Notes: generated from the letters alone by a model not told the origin. Counted from the first letter of the stretch, positions 49,361-57,547 are shown. The stretch: 64,000 nt of DNA from Elusimicrobia bacterium RIFOXYA2_FULL_39_19 (GCA_001800285.1 MGVC01000078.1:1-64000); one strand, 5' to 3'. Numbers and translations are program-made.

Positions 49361-49759
49361 CTATTGTGCTACTATTATGGTTCCGTTATAAACTTTGTTT
49401 TTTGCTTCCATTACGTAAAGATAAACACCAGGGTTTACGCGGGATCCTGCAGAATCCAAGCAATTCCATTTGAAACACCAGTCAAAACTGTTTGCTTTAG
49501 GCGTTCTTTCATAAGAATCAATTTCCCTTATATTACGCCCGTCTATAGTGTAAATTTTTACCCGTACATTTTCATATTGCGGGTCAGAAAATTCAAATAT
49601 CACGCAATTATTATCATTCGTTCCGTAGTAAGGTGTTACTATTTTAGGATACACCTTTTTAAGCTGCAAGTCAAACTCATCCGAGAAGCAGTTAGTACTA
49701 TTGTGCACATAAACCAACATAACTGTCAGTACCGCAAAAAACCATAAAACTCTTTTCAT
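49361..49759 (-). CDS. Small secreted protein consisting of signal peptide plus a FlgD-Ig/CTD-like domain only
   Basis: VYPKIVTPYYGTNDNNCVIFEFSDPQYENVRVKIYTIDGRNIREIDS...PGVYLYVMEAKNKVYNGTIIVAQ; same end as the 1012-aa protein (KVFNGTIVVAR). Confidence 0.7.
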   Translation of the reverse strand: MKRVLWFFAVLTVMLVYVHNSTNCFSDEFDLQLKKVYPKIVTPYYGTNDNNCVIFEFSDPQYENVRVKIYTIDGRNIREIDSYERTPKANSFDWCFKWNCLDSAGSRVNPGVYLYVMEAKNKVYNGTIIVAQ

Positions 49760-49840
49760 TTTACTCCCCCCATTATTTTATTTTTGTTTTTTTACTGCCT
49801 ATTAACTTCCTTTATTGATAAACACTGATATCAGTGTTAA

Positions 49841-49911
49841 CGTGATTAATCGTTAAGTAATTAACAGTTTATTTTTCTAACCACTTAACAACTTAATCAC
49901 TTATCCACCGA
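49841..49911. repeat. Dispersed intergenic repeat, copy 4
   Basis: GTGATTAATCGTTAAGTAATTAAC...CTAACCACTTAACAACTTAATCACTTATCCACCG. Confidence 0.6.
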
Positions 49912-49915
49912 CTTC

Positions 49916-51601
49916 TTATTTGCCTATCGCATCCAGTTCTTTCTGCGCTTCAGACACATCAATACCGAACTGTTCATATCTGCTTATAATTTTCTTTAAC
50001 AGGTCTGACTGCGTTTTCTGGTCTATCCCTTTTGCAACCATCTTTCTGTAGTATGTTAAGCTGTCAGTATACATTCTGCCCTGGTTTTTCTGTTCTTCAA
50101 GCAGGATCTTGTATTCGCCCTGAGCAGAAGAAGTATCAATCTTTTTGTCTTTAAATCTGACAACAATCTGTTTTATCTTTTCAACACGGTCATTAAATAT
50201 AAGCTTATCTGCTGTTTTTCTGTAAGTATTATATTCACCCAGATACTGTCTTTCCGGATTGTCGGAAGATACCGGTGCAAGTTCTTTGGATGCAGACGGT
50301 TTGCCGGTTTCTTTTGTCTCTTTTGACGGCTTCTGTTCCGCCGGAACGGGTATAACTGGTATCGGCCTCTTAAGCAGTTCTTCCAGCTGGTCTTTAAGCT
50401 TTTCAATTTCAACTTTTGCAATTTCAAGTTCTCTGTTTGTGGTTTCAAGTACTTTGTTAGTAGTATCAAGTTCTTTACTGGCCTTATCAAGCTGTTTGCT
50501 CTTTTCGTCCAATTTCTGTTCTGTTTCAATTCTGACTTTCTGTTCTTTTGCATAAGCCATTTGCAGTTCCGCATCAAGGCTGTCGTGGAGCACCGGCCCG
50601 AATTTCAGAACCATGGATACTTTATGGTTGCCCATGGTGTTTTTTATTCCGCTAAACGGATATTCTATGGCATAATCAAACTGTATTCCTTCGGTTTTAA
50701 AACCTACACCTACCGCCAGATTCATAAGTTCTCTGCTTCCAAATACAATTCCGGACCTGAGGCCCATGCCGAAAGGCAAGTATTTTTCTCCGGAAACAGC
50801 AATTTTATAATCACTGATTTTATTAGTCTGTTTAGTCATATAATCCAGGCCTAGGGCATAGCTTTTACCGGTATGGGCAAAACCAATATTGTAAACTGCC
50901 GGCAATTTTGATTCCACTGTATCGTCCAGGGCAATATTCGGCTGGGTAATATTCTGAATCATAAACGCTACTTTATAGTTTGAAAAAATTGAATACTTCA
51001 TTCCAAAATCCACTGTTGACGCTGTTTTAGTAAAACCATATTTATCAAACAAAGCGTCTGCTCTGGCAGTACCTGTTTCAAGGGAAGAGGCGATACCGTC
51101 ATTGTTTAGCGTATCGTAAGTGTACGTATCTTCACCGTAACCAATAGACAATGTTTTCAGATTAAAACCAACATCGAGTTTTCTCACGCCGCCTATAGTA
51201 AAGTTCTTGCCGTAGGAAAGAATAAATGTGCTTTCCTTATAGAGATTATCAGCATTAAAGTTCAGCACGGAAACACCGATGGTGCCAAAGTCACGTTTTA
51301 TCCTAAGCGGCTGGGCTATGCCCACAAAGGAATAGCTTAAATTTGATTTATCCCACAAACCCATATACATCTGGGAATACTGAGCGGTGAATTCACCTCT
51401 TGGAATAAGAGACAATCCTGCGGGGTTATAGTACACCGCATAGATATCATCAGCCAGGGCCGTATAAGCCCCGCCCAGGCCTGCCGGCCTGGCGCCGATG
51501 GCTATGGGCTCAAAGGCCGCATAGCTTACAGCGGTCATTATAAAACTGACCGTTAACATTAAAATTACGTTGATGCAGATTCTTAAGTGTTTTGCATTCA
51601 T
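49916..51601 (-). CDS. PorV-like outer-membrane protein with C-terminal coiled coil; start moved to MNAKHLR
   Basis: FEPIAIGARPAGLGGAYTALADDIYAVYYNPAGLSLIPRGEFTAQYSQMY; heptad region EQKLDEKSKQLDKASKELDTTNKVLETTNRELEIAKVEIEKLKDQLEEL. The ORF-track extension is encoded by a stem-loop repeat. Confidence 0.85.
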   Translation of the reverse strand: MNAKHLRICINVILMLTVSFIMTAVSYAAFEPIAIGARPAGLGGAYTALADDIYAVYYNPAGLSLIPRGEFTAQYSQMYMGLWDKSNLSYSFVGIAQPLRIKRDFGTIGVSVLNFNADNLYKESTFILSYGKNFTIGGVRKLDVGFNLKTLSIGYGEDTYTYDTLNNDGIASSLETGTARADALFDKYGFTKTASTVDFGMKYSIFSNYKVAFMIQNITQPNIALDDTVESKLPAVYNIGFAHTGKSYALGLDYMTKQTNKISDYKIAVSGEKYLPFGMGLRSGIVFGSRELMNLAVGVGFKTEGIQFDYAIEYPFSGIKNTMGNHKVSMVLKFGPVLHDSLDAELQMAYAKEQKVRIETEQKLDEKSKQLDKASKELDTTNKVLETTNRELEIAKVEIEKLKDQLEELLKRPIPVIPVPAEQKPSKETKETGKPSASKELAPVSSDNPERQYLGEYNTYRKTADKLIFNDRVEKIKQIVVRFKDKKIDTSSAQGEYKILLEEQKNQGRMYTDSLTYYRKMVAKGIDQKTQSDLLKKIISRYEQFGIDVSEAQKELDAIGK

Positions 51602-51644
51602 TGAAGTGCCCTCCGTAAAGGCTGATAATAATTTATAATTGCGT

Positions 51645-51708
51645 GCGGGAAGCACGTAAAGCATAACTTTACCCCCGTAAAGGCAGACTTCCGTGCTCCC
51701 GCAGGATA
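51645..51708 (-). repeat. GGGGG-loop stem-loop element, copy E
   Basis: Minus strand TGCGGGAGCACGGAAGTCTGCCTTTACGGGGGTAAAGTTATGCTTTACGTGCTTCCCGCA; in the 5' region of the PorV/coiled-coil gene. Confidence 0.7.
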
Positions 51709-51761
51709 TTTTTTCTATTAAACAATTAAAAAACAATTTTATTCTTTTCATATTTTTACCC

Positions 51762-54700
51762 TTATCTGGCCACCACTATAGTGCCGTTAAATACTTTTCC
51801 TTCGCCTTCCAACTGATAAATATAAGTTCCCGGTATCACTACACTGCCGATTGTATCTGTGCCATCCCAGTACATATAACCGCCGGGAGTATTTGAGTTA
51901 TCGCTTGTTCTGTCAATTTCCTTTACCAGCTGGCCGTTCATATCAAATATTTTTATTCTGATTTCAGTGGTTTTTGGGTTATCAAATCTAAACAGCGCGC
52001 GGTCATTCTGGCCGTCATTGTTAGGCGTAATTATTTTCGGCTTTACTTCATAGTAAGTAAATTCTGTGGCTTTTAACGCATATCTTATCTGGTACATACC
52101 AAGATATTTAACATCGGATTTTACGCCCTGGTTTACGGCATCTACCGCAGAAGACAGCTTGCTCCATTCTTTGCCGTTGAAATAGAACAGAGACAACCAT
52201 TTTTCCGGTTCCTGAAGGACTTTGTTCATCTGCGCGCCTCTGGAAGCAATAGTCTGATTGTCATATTTTATGGAAACCTGAGCTTTGGGTTTTTCAAAGC
52301 TGAACCCTGCTGATAATTTCAGCTGGCCATCAACTATTTTGTAAGGTTCAATTACAAAAGATCTGAAAATCGGGCCTTTTTCGCTTACCGCATCTCTTGT
52401 CCATTTTATAAATGTGTCTTTTACGGTATCTTTAACATCTTTACCCATTTTAACATAAGAATTGTCAGATATTACTGAATACAGATTTAAGTCCTGGGAA
52501 TCATCAACCACCATAGAGTCATTATAGTTGCCGCAAATATCTACGGCTCTTATCTTATAATATTTTACTTCATCGGTAACAGTAAGGCTTACATAGGGCT
52601 GGGGCACATTCGGTTTTGTAGATACGGCAAGTGTCCAGTTTGCCATATCGGCTGAAGTAAGCACCTGGTATCTGTATATTTCAGATGACCTAAACGATGT
52701 TTGGTTAAGCGTCACAAGTGTTGTCTGGCTGGTGGTGTACTGCTGATACTGTACCGGCAGCCAGCTAACGGTAAAGGCATTTCCGTCTCTTGTGTTGGTT
52801 ATGTTAAGCGGAGGGAGCGGCACAGTATCATCTTTAGGTATGTTAACAAAACCAACTTTTGTCATAGAAGAGAAATTGTTTGACCAGTCACTTAAGAAGA
52901 AACCAAAGTAGTATGAAGTATTGCCCACAAGTTCCTTAATAGTTAAAGAATCTGCGGTTAATTTCATTGGGGTTTTAAAGAAATAGGCCCCGTCAAAAGC
53001 ATTTTCAGGAAGCCTGTCTGTTCTGTAGGTGACATACATTTTATCAAGGTCTGAGCTGTCCGGATAGTTCCAAGACAGGTTAATTATACAACCTTCATTT
53101 ATGTCTTCAGACCAGGTAGAAGTTACTGAAGTGCTGGATATTCCAGCTGGCGGCAATACATCTTTCCAGACATATATGGAAGTTGTGGCTATTGAGAAAT
53201 TATTCACTTCATCAACGGTCATAATTTCAAAATAATATGTATTTTGGGGCTGGAGCTGGTTAATCTGGTAACAGGTTGCAGAGGTAAGCAGTTCTACCGG
53301 CGATTGGTAAGGATACCCGCCGTTAGCAAGATAGTTATCCGTACTGACGGTTACTACTGTTTTCACCCAGCCTCTGTTCTGGTACTGTGTTTTATCAAAA
53401 TCAGGATGAGTCCAATTCAGGTTTACGTAAGAACCAATGGCATCATTGGCTTCCGCAAGAGCCGTAAGGTTTGTTACCGCATCTGGCGCAGTAACGTCAT
53501 AAGCCGTGTATACTGAAGCAACGGTTCCGGTTCCGGAATAGAGTACCGGGTCAGAAGTATCAAAAGTATACATTTTATAGTAATAAGTTGTTCTTGGTTC
53601 CAGTTTCAGATGCAAATAAGTTGTCCAATAATGCGGTGTAAGTCCTGAAAGAGTAATACTCTGAGAATGTGACAAATCAGACGGATAAGTTTCCGTGCTA
53701 TAGAGTATTTTCACACCGTCAAATCCCCTCACATCGCTAACCTGCGGGTTTCTCCAGGTAAGAGCTACATAAGTAGCAGAGCTTATATCCGTTGAAGCAT
53801 AAGTATCAATCAGCAGGTTATTTATTTCATCCGGAGGATAATAATTGAACGCTCTTGAAGCGCCTGTATTTGACTGATAAGACCAGTTATTTCTGCCAAA
53901 CCATTCGTCACTGGTCCAGCTCAGGAAATAGTAAGTAACACCCGTGTTCAGATTATTAATATATACAGTCTGGTTTTCTCCCGGATATACATTGGATGTA
54001 GAAATGATTATCTGCTGAGCATAATTCCAGTAAGCAAGAGGATCCTGTTTAAGCTGTTCGGCATCAATTAAAGGCGGAACAACTGTTGAATAAACTATTC
54101 TGTATTTTCCGTCAATTATTCTGTTTGATGTATAGTCATTACCCATGGCAGTCCAGGTAAGTTTTATTGAACCCGGCACACCGTCTGTCGGCTGGGCCAG
54201 CAGGTCAGACAAAGGAGCCGGCGGCTGCGAAGATGTAGAAGCATAAGTGCTTGATTGATAGGTTATGTATCTGGCTTTATCATCCAAAGCGCTGTGATTA
54301 AACACATTATCCAGAGACTGGATACCAAACCAGTAAAGCTGGGAAGGATTAAGACCTGTTAAAGTGTAAGACTGATAAGAATGCGGCAGTCCTGTTGCCG
54401 GAATACCCCAGATGGGGTCTTTTATGGGAGACGTAATAGTTTTCACAGAAGCATGATTCCACCAGGCTGTAGTATCACTGCTTACATCATAAATGCTGAA
54501 TGTTGCATATCTGATGATATATGAATAAACCGGCCTTTCATCAGGCATATCTACAGGAGCAGTCCATTCTAACCTAATCTTTCCGCCGCCTTCATCATTT
54601 AATCCGGTTACAAATTCAGGAGTTGAATTAAGGTCAGTTACCGGTGTAGGAGGAGTAGTATCAATAATGGCTCCGCCGACTCTCAACACAAGAAATGCCG

Positions 54701-54800
54701 TATCGCTTGCATACAATGCAGGCACATAACACCCCTGTCCCAATAGGGCTACTATTAAGACAAGACGGCAGAGTTGGTTTAGAATCGACCTTTTATTCAT
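51762..54800 (-). CDS. 1012-aa secreted protein: multiple FN3-like domains and FlgD-Ig/CTD-like C-terminus
   Basis: Repeated TPPTPVTDLNSTP / APDAVTNLTALAE / SGLTPHYWTTYLHL patterns; C-term VKPKIITPNNDGQNDRALFRFDNPKTTEIRIKIFDMNGQLVKEI...VIPGTYIYQLEGEGKVFNGTIVVAR. Confidence 0.85.
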   Translation of the reverse strand: MNKRSILNQLCRLVLIVALLGQGCYVPALYASDTAFLVLRVGGAIIDTTPPTPVTDLNSTPEFVTGLNDEGGGKIRLEWTAPVDMPDERPVYSYIIRYATFSIYDVSSDTTAWWNHASVKTITSPIKDPIWGIPATGLPHSYQSYTLTGLNPSQLYWFGIQSLDNVFNHSALDDKARYITYQSSTYASTSSQPPAPLSDLLAQPTDGVPGSIKLTWTAMGNDYTSNRIIDGKYRIVYSTVVPPLIDAEQLKQDPLAYWNYAQQIIISTSNVYPGENQTVYINNLNTGVTYYFLSWTSDEWFGRNNWSYQSNTGASRAFNYYPPDEINNLLIDTYASTDISSATYVALTWRNPQVSDVRGFDGVKILYSTETYPSDLSHSQSITLSGLTPHYWTTYLHLKLEPRTTYYYKMYTFDTSDPVLYSGTGTVASVYTAYDVTAPDAVTNLTALAEANDAIGSYVNLNWTHPDFDKTQYQNRGWVKTVVTVSTDNYLANGGYPYQSPVELLTSATCYQINQLQPQNTYYFEIMTVDEVNNFSIATTSIYVWKDVLPPAGISSTSVTSTWSEDINEGCIINLSWNYPDSSDLDKMYVTYRTDRLPENAFDGAYFFKTPMKLTADSLTIKELVGNTSYYFGFFLSDWSNNFSSMTKVGFVNIPKDDTVPLPPLNITNTRDGNAFTVSWLPVQYQQYTTSQTTLVTLNQTSFRSSEIYRYQVLTSADMANWTLAVSTKPNVPQPYVSLTVTDEVKYYKIRAVDICGNYNDSMVVDDSQDLNLYSVISDNSYVKMGKDVKDTVKDTFIKWTRDAVSEKGPIFRSFVIEPYKIVDGQLKLSAGFSFEKPKAQVSIKYDNQTIASRGAQMNKVLQEPEKWLSLFYFNGKEWSKLSSAVDAVNQGVKSDVKYLGMYQIRYALKATEFTYYEVKPKIITPNNDGQNDRALFRFDNPKTTEIRIKIFDMNGQLVKEIDRTSDNSNTPGGYMYWDGTDTIGSVVIPGTYIYQLEGEGKVFNGTIVVAR

Positions 54801-54854
54801 ATATTCCTCAAGGCGCCCGTTTCAGACAGCACACCGGCGCTTATTGTTTCAATA

Positions 54855-55290
54855 GGCAGGTAAGAGATACCAGCTACCCCCGTAGAGGTAAACTCTGTAC
54901 CTGCCAAAATAATTCCGTTTAGAGATAAAGACAGGGGCGCAGCAAATCCTAAGAACTTTACCCCCGTAAAGGTAGAACTTCTGCGCCCCTTGTTTATGAT
55001 TGCAGGCGGATAAGAACCATCTGCTACCCCCGTAGAGATAGACTCTGTATCCGCCGTATTTATAATTGCAGGCAGGTAAGAGATACCAGCTACCCCCGTA
55101 GAGGTAAACTCTGTACCTGCCAAAATGATTCCGTTTAGAGATAAAAACAGGGGCGCAGCAAATCCTAAGAACTTTACCCCCGTAAAGGTAGAACTTCTGC
55201 GCCCCTTGTTTATGATTACAAAAGAAAAAGGCCAATTAGCTGAAGTGTCTGACTTTACCCCCGTAAAGGTAGAACTTCTGTAATTAGCCT
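54855..55290 (-). repeat. Tandem array of six stem-loop elements (A1, B1, A2, A3, B2, C)
   Basis: A1 54855-54905, B1 54933-54990, A2 55005-55055, A3 55071-55121, B2 55149-55206, C 55229-55290; conserved minus-strand core CAGARGTYTAYCTYTACGGGGGTA enclosed by different, fully complementary closing stems. Confidence 0.85.
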
Positions 55291-55308
55291 TATTTATTGC
55301 TATATAAT

Positions 55309-55338
55309 AAAAAAACCCTGAAAACGGTGTTTCCAGGG
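55309..55338 (-). terminator. Rho-independent terminator upstream of the stem-loop array
   Basis: Minus strand CCCTGGAAAC-acc-GTTTTCAGGG followed by TTTTTTT. Confidence 0.8.
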
Positions 55339-55564
55339 TGCTAAATATGCTGTTATTATCCCTAATTATTATAATAATAGGGCTAATATAAAATAACAAA
55401 CCAACCTGTTGCTGCTTACATATAATATAAGCTGGCACAGAAGTCTACCTCTACGGGGGATTTTGGTAACTTTTTTACTAATCTATGGAGCCCCACACTT
55501 TCTGTGGGGTACCATCGACCAGCAGTTTTGCTATTGGCCAATGCATTACTCTTGCTTACTCAGA

Positions 55565-55630
55565 CTTGTGAACCTGGAACAAGGCCCCTGCATGCAATTC
55601 CCGGGAGAGACATTCTTCCTGGTTCACAAG
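55565..55630. other. 66-nt hairpin in the intergenic region
   Basis: CTTGTGAACCTGGAA / TTCCTGGTTCACAAG, 14 of 15 paired. Confidence 0.7.
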
Positions 55631-55748
55631 CAGCCGCTCTTACACTTCAGAGGACTGTGGAACCCAGATTTTGACAGACTGCAAAAATGAAAGATCATTT
55701 ACGGCTATCAAGTGAAGCCCGATACCATTCTCCGGGCCCACTCAATTT

Positions 55749-56465
55749 TTACAGACCTTCTGCTGCTGTTACTCTTACTGCAATTCTGCGGTATCTCTGA
55801 TCAGTTACGGCTGATGGTGTACCTACTCTGAAATACAGATTTCTTACCGACGTTGGCGATACCATGTTGTAATTGTTACCGCTTACTATTGCTGTTGCAT
55901 ACTGGCTACCGCCTGTTACTGGGCCGTATGTTAGAGCTGCGGTTTCAAAGTATCTGCCAGTACCATCTAAAATGTCACCATCAGCAAAATCTGCTTCTGC
56001 TGCTTGAGCACTTGCAAACACTGCTGTAAGTGCAACTTTATTGTCACCCCAGTCATCTTTTGTAGCACCATAGGTCCATGCAGGATACACACCGTCGGTT
56101 GCGGCCCAGTCACCTACTGTAGCAGACTGTTCCTGACCTGTAACCTGAAGCGTCCAGTTTGTAATTATACCCGTTCCATTGTTTGTTACTGCAATGGCAG
56201 AAGATATAACCACTGTTGCAACACCGGCTTCAATGGTAATTTCATCACTGGTATCGTTTACTATGCCATCAATATCACCAACCTTAACTGACATGGTACC
56301 TGAACATTTAACAACTACGTAACCGGTATCATTACTTGCGGCAAATATTGGCGCCATTACTCCAGCTACTAAACCAAGAACCAAAACTAAACCTAACAGT
56401 TTTCTCATACGATTCACCCCCTCTTTATTAAATTTTTTACTTAAATTTCCTTTTAATCCGTCCAT
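55749..56465 (-). CDS. Small secreted structural/surface-like protein; signal peptide MRKLLGLVLVLGLVAGVMAPIFAA (possible alternative start 56408)
   Basis: Signal peptide plus beta-rich, Cys-poor sequence; two ATGs with RBS (AGGAGG before 56465; GGGGGTG before 56408); strong upstream promoter. Confidence 0.7.
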   Translation of the reverse strand: MDGLKGNLSKKFNKEGVNRMRKLLGLVLVLGLVAGVMAPIFAASNDTGYVVVKCSGTMSVKVGDIDGIVNDTSDEITIEAGVATVVISSAIAVTNNGTGIITNWTLQVTGQEQSATVGDWAATDGVYPAWTYGATKDDWGDNKVALTAVFASAQAAEADFADGDILDGTGRYFETAALTYGPVTGGSQYATAIVSGNNYNMVSPTSVRNLYFRVGTPSAVTDQRYRRIAVRVTAAEGL

Positions 56466-56519
56466 CTTAATCCTCCTAACAATCCTGAAGTTAAAGTGTG
56501 CTTCTTGCTTTCCAATATG

Positions 56520-56548
56520 ATTATAGTACGTTTGTTTAGAAAAGTCAA
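56520..56548 (-). promoter_or_regulatory. Strong sigma70-like promoter TTGACT-17-TATAAT
   Basis: Minus-strand CCCTTGACTTTTCTAAACAAACGTACTATAATC upstream of the 238-aa secreted protein, followed by TTAGGAGGATTAAGATG. Confidence 0.8.
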
Positions 56549-56632
56549 GGGTTTTTTTTAATTTGTTTGAAATGTGAGAAAAGTCACGGGTTTTGGTAGT
56601 TGGTTATGGCTGGTTATTCAAACAGGCAAATA

Positions 56633-57547
56633 CTACTTTACAGGTTCAACATATATCCTGGTATAGTACCTTACGTTTCTGATTTCTGAATTTACATCTA
56701 CAGATACTATAAAATACCATTTTTCCCCTTTCTTGTCTTCCGGTATGTTAATAAATACGGGTATTTCCTTGATTGAGTTCTTATTAATTATTATATCACT
56801 CTTTGAAAAAGTGAGCCATTCCGGGTTTTCAGCTTCTTTATAACCCGCCGGGGCAAAAAATCCGTCTTTCACAACATTTAATGATTTTAATGTTATTTTT
56901 AATTTTCTATCTGATGAATTTACTATTTTAATAGTTTCATTATATTTTGATTTAATATTAACTTTTTTGCCAAGAGGAAAGTCCATTAAAAACATTCTTT
57001 CCGGTGTTACCAGCACAGACACAACACCGCCAAGCTGCTGTTTTCTGATATTCATTATCTCCTGCGCACTTGGTGGTTTCGCAGCTATTTCAAGGTCAAG
57101 TTTACATTTTAATCCCACCCCGAACGCTATGCCCGGGCCGCTTTCTTTAGGCACACCTGAGTATGGGTATATAAGAATCCTGTATTTCTTTCCCATCAGT
57201 TTTTCATCATTTGGGATAGTGATAAGTGCGTCCGTCTCTGCAGTTTGCCCTGGATCCAGAGAGAAATTATCTTTTTGAATACTAACCCACTTCAGGTCAG
57301 GGATAGGTTCAAACCCGTCAGCAGAAGTGGTAGTAGGTGCCTGTAATTCCAGCTTAATATCTGCCATAGACTGGCCGTTGTAAGTAACATTAAACGGAAA
57401 GCCTAAACACTGCTGAAGGCTGTAGGTCTGGCCTATTTTAAGATTTCCCAGATACATAGCTCCACACGGGGTAGATAATCCGGCTGAAAATGCAGGGTTA
57501 TACAACCCGGAGGTAAGTAGTACCGAAATAATGAGTTTTTTTATCAT
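56633..57547 (-). CDS. Secreted protein with immunoglobulin-like/chaperone-like domains; family uncertain
   Basis: Signal peptide; beta-rich; DNFSLDPGQTAETDALITIPNDEKLMGKKYRILIYPYSG resembles extracellular Ig-like or pilus-chaperone-like modules. Confidence 0.5.
   Translation of the reverse strand: MIKKLIISVLLTSGLYNPAFSAGLSTPCGAMYLGNLKIGQTYSLQQCLGFPFNVTYNGQSMADIKLELQAPTTTSADGFEPIPDLKWVSIQKDNFSLDPGQTAETDALITIPNDEKLMGKKYRILIYPYSGVPKESGPGIAFGVGLKCKLDLEIAAKPPSAQEIMNIRKQQLGGVVSVLVTPERMFLMDFPLGKKVNIKSKYNETIKIVNSSDRKLKITLKSLNVVKDGFFAPAGYKEAENPEWLTFSKSDIIINKNSIKEIPVFINIPEDKKGEKWYFIVSVDVNSEIRNVRYYTRIYVEPVK

Noticed and set aside
50173-50577. 134-aa minus-strand ORF
   Set aside because: Out-of-frame overlap inside the coiled-coil part of the PorV-like gene; repetitive heptads keep alternate frames open.
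54855-55290. Integron attC-site array
   Set aside because: Elements are hairpins of plausible length, but conserved sequence is central and the stem ends vary, the reverse of attC (RYYYAAC...GTTRRRY); no cassette ORFs or integrase.
54855-55290. CRISPR array
   Set aside because: Repeats are self-complementary units of different lengths with near-identical spacers; no unique spacers or cas genes.
55480-55745. 6S RNA, RNase P RNA, tmRNA or SRP RNA
   Set aside because: Hairpin-rich, but none of the conserved motifs of these RNAs could be recognised on either strand.
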